64,000 bases of DNA, taken from NCBI GenBank assembly GCA_905215405.1, contig CAJMQE010000001.1, positions 41,996-105,995 on the forward strand, in the 5' to 3' direction. The notes under the pieces were generated by a model. The model did no database searches. It worked only from the letters and a program-made list of their open reading frames with translations, and was not told the DNA's origin. How positions within the stretch are numbered: the first letter of the stretch is position 1; every line of letters begins with the position of its first letter. This DNA is from an uncultured bacterium (GTDB lineage: Bacteria > Bacillota > Clostridia > Lachnospirales > Lachnospiraceae). This document shows, piece by piece, positions 53,694-62,099 of the stretch. Both the position numbers and the translations under genes were made by a program.

Positions 53694-54809
53694 TCAGCAA
53701 CAATCACAACAATCACAGATCGATTCACAATCTGACTCACACAGTGAGTCACAAATAGAATCACATAAGCAGTCACATCCAGGCTCCCTCATGTAATCCT
53801 CTTCGTTTTCACATTGGCCGCCTTTCATACTCAGAATCCTATATTTTCGTGGTGTCATATGCTTGCGCTCATAGAACTTTCGATAAAAATAACTGCTGTT
53901 CTCATATCCGACCATATGTAAAATTTCTTCTATCGATATACTGCTTTCCTCCAGTAGCTGTGTTGTCTTATCAAACCTTTTCTGCTGCATTAACTCAAGA
54001 AATGTGGACCCCGTCGCCTTTTTGATCATCTTGCTCAGACCGGACATTGTATTATGTGTCAGCGAACACAATTCTGACAGACTCCCTTCCCTGTAATGAC
54101 AATCAATATAATTGTTCACTGTTCTGATCAGGTTGCTTTCATAGCTCTCATGTTTCTGCCCGTAAATGCGTTCCCAGTTCTGGATCAGATTCATAAATAA
54201 TACACCCAGTGTCGCCTGAATCATTTTGGTCTCTCTATTACCTGTATATCCTCCATTTTTATGATAGACAAGAGAATAGACGATATTTTCCATCAGATTC
54301 TGTACCTGTACAACATCAGATACCTGCAGGTACAAATACTGTCCCCGCGCCCGGTTTCCATTGAGACAACTTACGACAAAATCTGCAAGGATCCTGTTGT
54401 CCCCCATCATATTATAGACCTCGTCAAAAAATACCGGAACAAACATAATATTAACTGCAATATCTTCTTTTTCTGCCGGCAAAAGTTCATGATAGACCTG
54501 CTGGTTCATCATCATGATTTCTCCCGCTTTCATACAGATTTTCTCATCATTTATAATATTGGTAACAGTTCCTTTGCACACATAGATCATCTCTACATAA
54601 TTGTGGTTGTGCTTTGGAAAATGTACAAATCTTGTATTTGCACGTACATTGATCATATTTCCCCGCTTAATGACTTTATCTTTATCAATGGTAAATCGTC
54701 TGTTTGCATCCACACAGTAATCCTTCTTTTCGATTTCTGTGTTGCCCGCCAGAATCCTTTTTTCTTCATCCGTCAGCTTCTCCAATTCCCTGAGCAATTC
54801 TTCATGCAT
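53694..54809 (-). CDS. AraC-family regulator with a Cys-rich repetitive C-terminal tail
   Basis: 371 residues: a cupin-type sensor domain (HFPKHNHNYVEMIYVCKG, about residues 60-80, and AGEIMMMNQQVYHEL), a helical linker, and a C-terminal AraC DNA-binding domain with both helix-turn-helices (GSLSELCSLTHNTMSGLSKM; EEILHMVGYENSSYFYRKF) ending PRKYRIL. After that a tail of about 40 residues contains 13 cysteines, 11 of them in the last 27 residues, in a C-[DE]-S-x repeat. That tail is not a normal part of AraC proteins. GGGGGGAG stands 5 nt before the ATG at 54809. Lying just upstream on the same strand, it is the likely activator of the GH4-to-DUF cluster. Confidence 0.88.
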   Translation of the reverse strand: MHEELLRELEKLTDEEKRILAGNTEIEKKDYCVDANRRFTIDKDKVIKRGNMINVRANTRFVHFPKHNHNYVEMIYVCKGTVTNIINDEKICMKAGEIMMMNQQVYHELLPAEKEDIAVNIMFVPVFFDEVYNMMGDNRILADFVVSCLNGNRARGQYLYLQVSDVVQVQNLMENIVYSLVYHKNGGYTGNRETKMIQATLGVLFMNLIQNWERIYGQKHESYESNLIRTVNNYIDCHYREGSLSELCSLTHNTMSGLSKMIKKATGSTFLELMQQKRFDKTTQLLEESSISIEEILHMVGYENSSYFYRKFYERKHMTPRKYRILSMKGGQCENEEDYMREPGCDCLCDSICDSLCESDCESICDCCDCC

Positions 54810-54916
54810 ATCTACTCCCCCCGTAACATAAACAATCCTCGTTTCCTTTTTCTCTGTTCGAAATAAGACCAATCAAATATCTTAATTTATAGTAATCTTA
54901 TGCATGGTATCAGACA

Positions 54917-54957
54917 AAAATAAGGACGTCTTTTTTGTATAAAAACGTCCTTATTTT
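54917..54957 (-). terminator. Terminator of the lactonase-aconitase operon
   Basis: A 12-bp perfect stem (54917-54928 with 54946-54957) around a 17-nt T/A-rich loop, AT-rich flanks on both sides. It lies 118 bp after the aconitase stop and upstream of the AraC start. Confidence 0.75.
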
Positions 54958-55074
54958 CCACCATTATTTTGTTAAAACTATACAAGAAATTTATTTTAAG
55001 TATTTTTCATAAGTATTTTGCATACAATGTGTCTGAAACAAGGATAATGCCCGGACAAGCAACATTTTTGCATT

Positions 55075-57024
55075 TTACAAATTCAGCTGTTTCTTCAGGT
55101 ATGCAAGCTGTCCACCCGAAAGAATCACCTCAACTTCACTGTCTGTCACATCCAGTGTCACATAAAAATCAAATTGCTTTGTCTTATCTTTGACCAGAAC
55201 TCTTTTTTCTGGAATCTGCTCCGTCAGATTCTCAATTTCAAGTTCATCTGCCAGTTCAATTTTCTCATAATCTGCAGGATTTTCAAATAACATTGGTATA
55301 ATCCCGTGATTGATCAGATTCCCTTTATGAATTCTTGCAATACTTTTGGCAATTACACAACGAACACCCAGGTACATCGGATTAATTGCAGCGTGTTCTC
55401 TGGACGATCCCTGTCCATAATTTTCACCACCGATAATAATGCTGTTGCCCATCTGCTTTGCTCTCTCTGAAAAATCCGGATCATAACGGTGGTAACAGTA
55501 TTTTGACATCATCGGAATATTCGATCGCATACTGCTGAATTCTGCACTAGCTGGCGTAATATCATCTGTCGAAATGTTATCTCCACCCTTGAGGCTGACT
55601 GGGACACACAGATATGATGTTGGTGCCTGTGGAAGTGGCAGTGGTTTGATATTAGGTCCACGTACGATTTCCACCTTATCCGCCTCATCCTGTGGCAGTG
55701 GTCTTATGATCATTGCATCATCCACAAAATATTCATCCGGCTCTTTAACGGTATCCAGTACATCGATTTTGTCATTCAGGATTTCTGCTGCTGTTGCAAA
55801 AGTTCCCTTAATAGCTGTTGCTGCTGCACTTTCCGGACTCACTAAATAGATTTCTGCTGTTGGATTACCCGCACGTCCTTTAAAGTTACGATTCGTTGTT
55901 CTGACTGCAACTCCTTTTGTCGCTGGTGTCTGACCGATTGCACAGCATGGACCGCAGGAAATCTCGAGCAGACGTACACCTGCATCAATCAGTATTTCCA
56001 GATATCCATCCCTGCTCAGCTGCTTATATATCTGTTTCGTAGCAATTGCACAGGTACAGCTGACATCTTCATGCACATGCTGCCCCTTCAGTACCAGTGC
56101 TGCCTTTGCAATATCTGAATAACTTGCATTGGTGCAGCTTCCGATAAATACCTGCTGTACTTTTTTCTTTTCTACCTCAGAGAATTTTTTTACATTATCT
56201 GGCTGATGAGGGCATGCAATCAATGGTTCCAGCTCATTCAGTGCAATATGGATCTCCTCATCATATTCTGCATCTTCATCTGGAACCATCTCTGTAAATG
56301 CCTCTTCTCTGTGCTGTGCCTTCAGAAATTTTCGAACTTGTTCATCAGCAGGGAAAATGGATGACGTTGCGCCCAGTTCCGCTCCCATATTAGTAATTGT
56401 GGCTCTCTGGGATACATCCAGACTCGCCGCACCTTCTCCTGTATACTCATAGACATTTCCAAGACCACCTTTAATGCTGACTCTTCGAAGCATTTCCAGA
56501 ATAATTTCCTTTGCGTTGCATCCTGGTCTTAGTCTTCCTGTCAGATTTACTCTTACAATCCTTGGCATCTTCAAACGCATTGGGACACCAGTCATTGCTG
56601 TTGTGACGTCCATTCCACCTACGCCAATACATAACATTCCAATTGAACCACCATGTGGCGTGTGACTATCTCCACCCATACTGATCTTTCCCGGTGCACC
56701 AAAACGTGCAACATGAACCGCATGACATATTCCATTTCCTGGTCTTGATACATATACACAATAGCGTTTTGCGATCGACTGCAGATAAGTATGATCATCC
56801 GGAGTCTTATTATCCACATACAGCAAATTGTGGTCCAGATAGCTAACACTGCATTCTGTTCTGACACGGTCAATACCGACGGCTTCAAATGCAAGATAAG
56901 TCATAACTGCATTGATATCATGCGTCAGGGTCTGATCCACCTTTATAAATACTTCTTCTCCCGGGACCATGGACCCCTTTACAAAATGTGATTCTATAAT
57001 TTTTCTGGTAAGTGATTTTCCCAT
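55075..57024 (-). CDS. acnA: Aconitate hydratase
   Basis: 649 residues, the shorter bacterial aconitase type. Iron-sulfur cluster ligands are Cys297 (FIGSCTNAS), Cys357 and Cys360 (SCGPCCAIG); GGDSHTPHGG and the swivel-domain motif NYGQGSSREHAA (substrate Arg/Ser) are intact. It interconverts citrate and isocitrate, supplying 2-oxoglutarate for glutamate in an organism that probably runs a partial TCA cycle. LeuC/homoaconitase is less likely because no small subunit is separate: the swivel domain is fused at the C-terminus. It follows the lactonase gene by 48 bp; AAGGAG precedes the ATG. Confidence 0.9.
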   Translation of the reverse strand: MGKSLTRKIIESHFVKGSMVPGEEVFIKVDQTLTHDINAVMTYLAFEAVGIDRVRTECSVSYLDHNLLYVDNKTPDDHTYLQSIAKRYCVYVSRPGNGICHAVHVARFGAPGKISMGGDSHTPHGGSIGMLCIGVGGMDVTTAMTGVPMRLKMPRIVRVNLTGRLRPGCNAKEIILEMLRRVSIKGGLGNVYEYTGEGAASLDVSQRATITNMGAELGATSSIFPADEQVRKFLKAQHREEAFTEMVPDEDAEYDEEIHIALNELEPLIACPHQPDNVKKFSEVEKKKVQQVFIGSCTNASYSDIAKAALVLKGQHVHEDVSCTCAIATKQIYKQLSRDGYLEILIDAGVRLLEISCGPCCAIGQTPATKGVAVRTTNRNFKGRAGNPTAEIYLVSPESAAATAIKGTFATAAEILNDKIDVLDTVKEPDEYFVDDAMIIRPLPQDEADKVEIVRGPNIKPLPLPQAPTSYLCVPVSLKGGDNISTDDITPASAEFSSMRSNIPMMSKYCYHRYDPDFSERAKQMGNSIIIGGENYGQGSSREHAAINPMYLGVRCVIAKSIARIHKGNLINHGIIPMLFENPADYEKIELADELEIENLTEQIPEKRVLVKDKTKQFDFYVTLDVTDSEVEVILSGGQLAYLKKQLNL

Positions 57025-57072
57025 GCTATACGCTCCTTTTTATAACTTTTTGTATTTTCTTATCTCTTTGTT

Positions 57073-58119
57073 TTATCGAAATGTAATACAGACTGGACTT
57101 TCCGTTCTGATTATCCTTCCTGTTGGCTGGACTGTTGCAAATTCAGCATTTACCTGCATTTCCACAATCGTATCACTATCTTCATTTGCAACGTATAAAT
57201 GCGTCTTTTGCTCCGGATCAAATGTCATAAAACGCGGTGTCCGTCCAAGCGATGGTACAAATCCTATATTTATAAGATATCCGGTTCGTTTATTAATTCT
57301 ATACACAGCCAGCGAATCATGTATCCGATTTGATCCGATCAGAAATTCTCCGGTATCATCTGTAAGCACTGCACTAGCCTGTCCATTTCCCGTATAAGTT
57401 TCCGGAAGAGTTGGCAGTATCTGCCTTGGCGATAATTTCCCCGTATTCTCATCAAATTCAAAAAACATGATATAATTTCCTTTTTCATTGATCAGATATA
57501 CATATCGGTTATTGGGATGTACCGCTACATGGCGTGGTTCTGCAAACTCTCTGGCTGTAAATGCATCCGTCTGCTCCAATGTTCCATTCTCAGAATGAAA
57601 GCGAAATACCCTAAGTTGTCCAATTCCAACAATTCGCCCTTGTGCTGGTACGAACAGATACTCCTTCTTCTGATCCCAGATACACTGATGTATAAATGAG
57701 TTACTATACTTCGTCTTTCCAGCAAATTTTACACGATCTGTTACCGCTCCGATCGAACCGTCTGCATTTCTTTTCAGAACAACCACACTACCTCCCTGTA
57801 AAGTAGCCACCACCAAATACTGGTTGCTTTTGTCTACCGTAATAAACACAGGATTTTTTCCATCTATCTCAACCGTATTCAATGTTTTTAGCGTTCCATC
57901 CTGTTGAATCCGAAAACTGCTTAGCTTTGTCAGATCTCCATGCACACTATATAGGAACTCTTTCTTATGATCCAATGTCTGATAAGAAGGATTATCTTCT
58001 GTACGCAGACACTGTAATTCAGTCCATTCTCCATTTTCTTCTATCCTGTAGGTCTTTAACCCCCTGCCCCGTGCATTTCGTTCTTTTGTGGTTCGACAGC
58101 CTACATAAGCATATCTCAT
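57073..58119 (-). CDS. Lactonase family protein (6-phosphogluconolactonase-like beta-propeller)
   Basis: 348 residues of the seven-bladed propeller lactonase family (YbhE/Pgl type). Repeated blades are visible: YAYVGCRTT, FLYSVHGD, NQYLVVATLQGGSVVVL, EPRHVAVHPNNRYVYLINEKG and TPRFMTFDPEQKTHLYVANEDSDTI. Members hydrolyse 6-phosphogluconolactone or related lactones, although many are uncharacterised. No signal peptide. AAAGGACG precedes the ATG. Its operon with aconitase is unexpected for a pentose-phosphate enzyme and leaves the substrate open. Confidence 0.85.
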   Translation of the reverse strand: MRYAYVGCRTTKERNARGRGLKTYRIEENGEWTELQCLRTEDNPSYQTLDHKKEFLYSVHGDLTKLSSFRIQQDGTLKTLNTVEIDGKNPVFITVDKSNQYLVVATLQGGSVVVLKRNADGSIGAVTDRVKFAGKTKYSNSFIHQCIWDQKKEYLFVPAQGRIVGIGQLRVFRFHSENGTLEQTDAFTAREFAEPRHVAVHPNNRYVYLINEKGNYIMFFEFDENTGKLSPRQILPTLPETYTGNGQASAVLTDDTGEFLIGSNRIHDSLAVYRINKRTGYLINIGFVPSLGRTPRFMTFDPEQKTHLYVANEDSDTIVEMQVNAEFATVQPTGRIIRTESPVCITFR

Positions 58120-58240
58120 TTTCTACGTCCTTTCTTCTTTTGCAACTGCAGTTTACACGTGATCCGTTGCACTTTATCATTTATCCTTCGTAATCAGTAT
58201 ACCGCATATTTCGCCCTGGGAAAAATTCATCTTTGTACTA

Positions 58241-58270
58241 AAAAAGCTATTCCATAATGGAATAGCTTTT
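58241..58270. terminator. Bidirectional terminator between LysR and lactonase genes
   Basis: A 12-bp perfect stem (58242-58253 with 58259-58270), loop ATAAT, with A and T runs that suit termination on either strand. It ends the LysR transcript. Confidence 0.85.
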
Positions 58271-58370
58271 CTAATATATCAATTGTGATTACAAATTAAT
58301 ATTTTGCGGATTTTAGTTTGTAATGAAATCCTATGTTTCTTTTCTATGTTCTCATTCAATTTTGTTTATT

Positions 58371-59318
58371 CTATCGTTCTGACTTATAAAAATTTCTAAT
58401 ATAGATAAGAAATTCCTGAATTCTGCTATCTTTTCCCGCATGCTCGCTACACATCAGCCAGACCTTTCTTTCTATCTGTTTTTCCTGCTCTTTTCCGTTA
58501 TTCTTTACTTCTTTGTCCTGAACTTTCCTGCCTTTCTCTTCTTTTAGATTTTCCTGCATATTCTGATTCTCGTAAATTGGAATCAAATCTACTTTCTTTC
58601 TATCCAGCTTCCAGTCCATTCCAAAAACAAAACAACTTCCAAGTCCATTTTCCACCATTTCGATAGCAATATCGGAATATGGAACCGAGACTACCTCTCC
58701 TGGCATACCCTGAAAATATCGTTTCCACCACTGTTCCACTTTTTCTTTCACCAATGGATTCAGATAGGATTCTATCAATGGCATACGATTCATCTCCTGC
58801 AGGCTCCTACCCTTCGGAACAACCGCATAAAGTTTCTCCGAAAACAATTCCATCTTCTCTCCATAATACTGATAATCACCACATACAATTCCAAGATCAA
58901 TACTCTCGTCCAGCAACTGTTTGATGATCACATCACTGGAATTAGAAATTGCCCGAATCTGCAACGCATTCCCATTTTCCTTATAATCCTTCAACAGCTT
59001 TGGCAAATGCAGTCTCGCATAAGAATTCGGTACACCGATTGTAACACTTTTTGTTGTACCATCACATTTTGCAAAATGCATTGAAATCTCGTCCAACATG
59101 TCAGTAAACTGAACCGCCTTTTCTGCCAAATACCTACCATCTTCAGTAAAAATAACACCTTTACTTGTTCTATGTACGACTTCAACGCCCCATTCACGTT
59201 CAATATTTTTCAAACGCTTGGTAAGCGCGGACTGTGTCATGAACAACACCTGTGCTGTCTTTGTTATATTTTTCTTGTCATATAATACTTTCAGGATTTT
59301 CCAGTCGATATCTTTCAT
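58371..59318 (-). CDS. LysR-family transcriptional regulator with charged insertion
   Basis: 315 residues. The N-terminal winged helix-turn-helix is standard (ILKVLYDKKNITKTAQVLFM, TQSALTKRLKNIEREWGVEV). The C-terminal periplasmic-binding-type effector domain follows (VTIGVPNSYARLHLPKLLKDY, DLGIVCGDYQY). Near residues 245-280 there is a very polar Lys/Glu/Gln stretch between two strands, which looks like an inserted loop. LysR regulators such as CcpC control aconitase genes in Firmicutes, and this one lies directly upstream of the lactonase-aconitase operon on the same strand, but it is separated from it by a terminator. AGGAACC precedes the ATG. Confidence 0.9.
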   Translation of the reverse strand: MKDIDWKILKVLYDKKNITKTAQVLFMTQSALTKRLKNIEREWGVEVVHRTSKGVIFTEDGRYLAEKAVQFTDMLDEISMHFAKCDGTTKSVTIGVPNSYARLHLPKLLKDYKENGNALQIRAISNSSDVIIKQLLDESIDLGIVCGDYQYYGEKMELFSEKLYAVVPKGRSLQEMNRMPLIESYLNPLVKEKVEQWWKRYFQGMPGEVVSVPYSDIAIEMVENGLGSCFVFGMDWKLDRKKVDLIPIYENQNMQENLKEEKGRKVQDKEVKNNGKEQEKQIERKVWLMCSEHAGKDSRIQEFLIYIRNFYKSER

Positions 59319-59390
59319 CGGTTCCTATTCCGCCTTTAATTCATACTGCGATCAAAAATGTTGTATGCATACTAAACGCATCTATTCGTT

Positions 59391-59810
59391 CTAAAATGCT
59401 ACTCTCTTTAAGCGCTGCTTTAAAAGTTCACTTTTTAAGTTAATTGCTTCTTCTTTCTCTTCTTCTACGGATTTCTGCGTGAATTCGTAAGTATCTTCTG
59501 TTACATCTTTACTGATTTCCGCGTTATTTCCATGATTGTCGTTCTTGTTATGTACGTTACTTTCTCTTCTGCGTCTGAACAAAAACTCCTGATCTTCCTG
59601 TATCTCCTGAAAAAAAGCAAAAGGAGACACGCCGAGACATTTTGCAAGGCCTTCCAGTGTGGAAGACTTCGCTCCACGTCCTTTCTCCAGATTGCTGATT
59701 GTCTGCTTGGAAACGCCTGCCTGCATAGCCAGCGCCTGCTGTGTCAGATTCCTTTCCAAGCGTAGTTCCTTAATATGATAACCTACCGTTTCATCGATTC
59801 GTAAAGACAT
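59391..59810 (-). CDS. XRE-family helix-turn-helix regulator
   Basis: 139 residues. The N-terminal Cro/C1-type HTH spans about residues 9-65: IKELRLERNLTQQALAMQAG, VSKQTISNLEKGRG and STLEGLAKCLGVSPFAFF. The remaining 70 residues are highly charged (RRRRESNVHNKNDNHG, EEEKEEAINLKSELLKQRLKRV) and probably flexible or coiled coil. AAAGGGG sits 3 nt before a first ATG (59816) and 9 nt before a second (59810); the second is chosen. Target genes unknown. Confidence 0.85.
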   Translation of the reverse strand: MSLRIDETVGYHIKELRLERNLTQQALAMQAGVSKQTISNLEKGRGAKSSTLEGLAKCLGVSPFAFFQEIQEDQEFLFRRRRESNVHNKNDNHGNNAEISKDVTEDTYEFTQKSVEEEKEEAINLKSELLKQRLKRVAF

Positions 59811-59963
59811 ACTCATTTTCCCCTTTCGTTCTTAAAAAAACAGCCGGGATTATATGTAATTCACTTGAAAATACAATGAAATCCGATTCTCTATCTTTCT
59901 CTTTTTTGTTATTCAATTGTATCTTATTTTTCATATTTTCATAAAGCCGGCTGAATATTTTAA

Positions 59964-60110
59964 TCAGTTCTTCTTTTGTTTGTTCTGCTGATTGCTTTGC
60001 TGGGTATTCTGGTCCTTCTTATCTGAACCACCATTCTCAATTCTCCAGCTGGCAATTCCTGCTCCGATTACAACAAGTGCCATCACTGCAACTAAAATAT
60101 TCATTTCCAT
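59964..60110 (-). CDS. Small single-pass membrane protein (48 aa)
   Basis: MEMNILVAVMALVVIGAGIA forms one membrane helix, followed by SWRIENGGSDKKD and a Gln/Asn/Lys-rich cytoplasmic tail ending in TGA. AGGAG lies 12-13 nt before the ATG at 60110; an ATG still further upstream touches the ribosome site and is unlikely. It lies between the XRE gene and the 140-residue membrane protein on the same strand, with a short gap to each. Coding-like composition and placement support it; family not recognised. Confidence 0.55.
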   Translation of the reverse strand: MEMNILVAVMALVVIGAGIASWRIENGGSDKKDQNTQQSNQQNKQKKN

Positions 60111-60142
60111 TATGCAATTCATCTCCTATATAATTTTAATTT

Positions 60143-60565
60143 TTATATAGCACATGCAATGCTTTTCTGCCCGTCCTTATCGTGTAAATACCTCAAAATA
60201 ACTGCATGGGACAACTTGACCTTTGCCCGCATGTTCTGCATCTTTTTCTTATAAAAACGCAATATAGCAAAGTTTTGTTCCAATAAAAAGAATAACACAA
60301 TTAAATGAATGGTATTGATAGTATCATTATTTTTATTTCCTTCAAATTCAATCTGATTAGCGATCTGTAATGCATTAGGCTCATCAAAATATACAGCCTC
60401 CACATTGACCTGATTCGTCAGTGTTAAGATCCGCGCTTCTTTATGCACACTTCTCCGATAATTCATTACATCCTTTGAATTCGTACTAATTACATTCGAT
60501 ACTAGTGATAAAACGCAGAACAAAAGTACAAAACAGAATCTTTTTATCTTCTTCTGATCAAACAC
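60143..60565 (-). CDS. Hypothetical membrane protein
   Basis: 140 residues with a basic start and a first hydrophobic segment (RFCFVLLFCVLSLVSNVIS) that could be a signal anchor, a middle domain of about 50 residues, a second hydrophobic segment (TIHLIVLFFLLEQNFAIL) and a basic C-terminal helix. I do not recognise it. The start codon is GTG (60565) after GGAGAGG. Composition is more AT-rich than neighbouring operons. The following gap 60566-60850 is AT-rich apart from the terminator at 60747. Confidence 0.5.
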   Translation of the reverse strand: MFDQKKIKRFCFVLLFCVLSLVSNVISTNSKDVMNYRRSVHKEARILTLTNQVNVEAVYFDEPNALQIANQIEFEGNKNNDTINTIHLIVLFFLLEQNFAILRFYKKKMQNMRAKVKLSHAVILRYLHDKDGQKSIACAI

Positions 60566-60746
60566 ACGCTGTCCTCTCCGTTTATATTAACAACTAACAA
60601 CAATTTTGCACGTAACAACTTCTATTATCATAATCCGCAACTGTACCTGCATCTTTATATGCAATGTAACAATTAACGTAACAATTCTCTTCTGTTATCA
60701 GTTTAACATAAACGCAAAATGTGTACAATATGAGGAATAAATAAAA

Positions 60747-60780
60747 TCCACAGACAGTTTTCGTTTATTCTGCCTGTGGA
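60747..60780 (-). terminator. Terminator of the trigger-factor-like gene
   Basis: An 11-bp stem with one mismatch (TCCACAG-CAG pairing with CTG-CTGTGGA), 12-nt loop, followed on the minus strand by TTTTATTTATT. It starts 70 bp after the stop at 60851. Confidence 0.7.
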
Positions 60781-60850
60781 CCAATCATTTTTTTAACTAT
60801 ATTTAAACACTTAAACTATAATAATCTACTTATAAATATAGGTAAACTAC

Positions 60851-61786
60851 TTAGATTTCTTTACAATTATCAATTACGAACTGAAATGCTTTTCCTAATT
60901 TAATATCATTTTCAATATTCTTCTTATCCTCAGGTGCAAGCATAACTTCGATCTGCTCTACAGGCATCTGATACTGTTTTGCAAGACCTTCAATTTCTCT
61001 TTTGATTTCTGCTTCTGTTGCTTCAATTTTTTCAATCGTAGCGATTTCACCAAGAATCTTTGTTGCACTAAGCATTTCTTCTGCTTTTACTCTGTTTTCT
61101 TTCTTGATTTCTTCAACAGTTGTATTAGACATTGCAAGATAATCTTCAAGAGACATTCCGTAAGCCTGTAACTGATGGCTCATATTAGTAATAAAATCTT
61201 CTGATACCTGATCAAGTTCTTCCTCTTCCAGAACTGTTTCACAGATTTCGAGGAGTTTACTCTTAGCTGCTTCCTGTTTTTCCTGTGCTGTTTTCTGTGC
61301 TCTGATCATATTTTCAATCTGATTCTTCAATTCTTCTACTGTCTTACAAGGAGAGATTTTAGACACAAATTCATCTCCCATTTCTGGTACCATTTTTCTT
61401 CTTACATTATGAACTTTTACTTTAAATACAGTTTCTTTGCCTGCAAGATCTTCTGCATGATACTCTGCAGGAAATGTTACTACGACCTCAACATCATCAT
61501 CTTTTGCAGCTTCTAATAACTGTTCTTCAAAACCTGGAATAAATGAACCTGATCCAAGAGTCAATGGATAGTTTTCACCTTTGCCACCTTCAAATGGAAC
61601 CCCATCTAAAAAGCCTTCGAAGTCAATTGTTACTTCATCGCCATTTGCTGCCTTTTCAACTTCTTTCCATTCTGCTGCCATCTGTCTTGCTCTTTCTAAC
61701 TCTGCAGCAACTTCTTCTGCGCTAACTTCTACTACTATCTTTGGAATTTCCATTCCCTTATAATTACCTAATTTGACCTGTGTCAT
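60851..61786 (-). CDS. Trigger-factor-like peptidyl-prolyl isomerase lacking the ribosome-binding domain
   Basis: 311 residues against about 430 for a normal trigger factor. It begins directly with the FKBP-type isomerase part (NGDEVTIDFEGFLDGVPFEG, FIPGFEEQLLEA) followed by the helical SurA-like chaperone arms (EEELDQVSEDFITNMSHQLQ, ...KENRVKAEEMLSATKILGEI). The N-terminal domain with its ribosome-docking GFRxGK signature is absent, and there is no signal peptide, so it is a soluble cytosolic chaperone/isomerase. The ATG at 61786 has AAAAGGAG before it, and no in-frame extension exists upstream, so the absence is genuine. Monocistronic. A full-length Tig is presumably encoded elsewhere. Confidence 0.85.
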   Translation of the reverse strand: MTQVKLGNYKGMEIPKIVVEVSAEEVAAELERARQMAAEWKEVEKAANGDEVTIDFEGFLDGVPFEGGKGENYPLTLGSGSFIPGFEEQLLEAAKDDDVEVVVTFPAEYHAEDLAGKETVFKVKVHNVRRKMVPEMGDEFVSKISPCKTVEELKNQIENMIRAQKTAQEKQEAAKSKLLEICETVLEEEELDQVSEDFITNMSHQLQAYGMSLEDYLAMSNTTVEEIKKENRVKAEEMLSATKILGEIATIEKIEATEAEIKREIEGLAKQYQMPVEQIEVMLAPEDKKNIENDIKLGKAFQFVIDNCKEI

Positions 61787-61981
61787 AAATTCTCCTTTTC
61801 ATGAGTTTGATACTTCATGGTACCACATTTATGTAATTAACAAAAGGATTGTTTTATATACATTATTAAATTTTCTATTATTCACGATTGACTTAAAATT
61901 TTCACGCGTAAAGTTAACAAGGTTATTTTTTGTGATATGTATATCAAACTTATTTACAATACTTTTGTACTTTTATACAAA

Positions 61982-62022
61982 AAAGAAGCTGTCGTAGTAC
62001 ACTATACTACTCAGCTTCTTTC
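61982..62022. terminator. Terminator at the left end of the PPC-protein operon
   Basis: A two-part stem (AGAAGCTG/CAGCTTCT outer, GTAGTA/TACTAC inner) with loop CACTA, followed on the minus strand by CTTTTTTGTAT. It lies about 80 bp after the stop at 62100. Confidence 0.75.
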
Positions 62023-62099
62023 TGTTATATTTTGATTATATGAAGATTAATATGTCCATTTATATCTCCATGCCATCAAAAATTATACTTATGAAATTT

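Noticed and set aside
55075..57024. Isopropylmalate or homoaconitate hydratase instead of aconitase
   Set aside because: Those usually have a separate small subunit; here the swivel domain is fused at the C-terminus, and no leucine or lysine genes are near.
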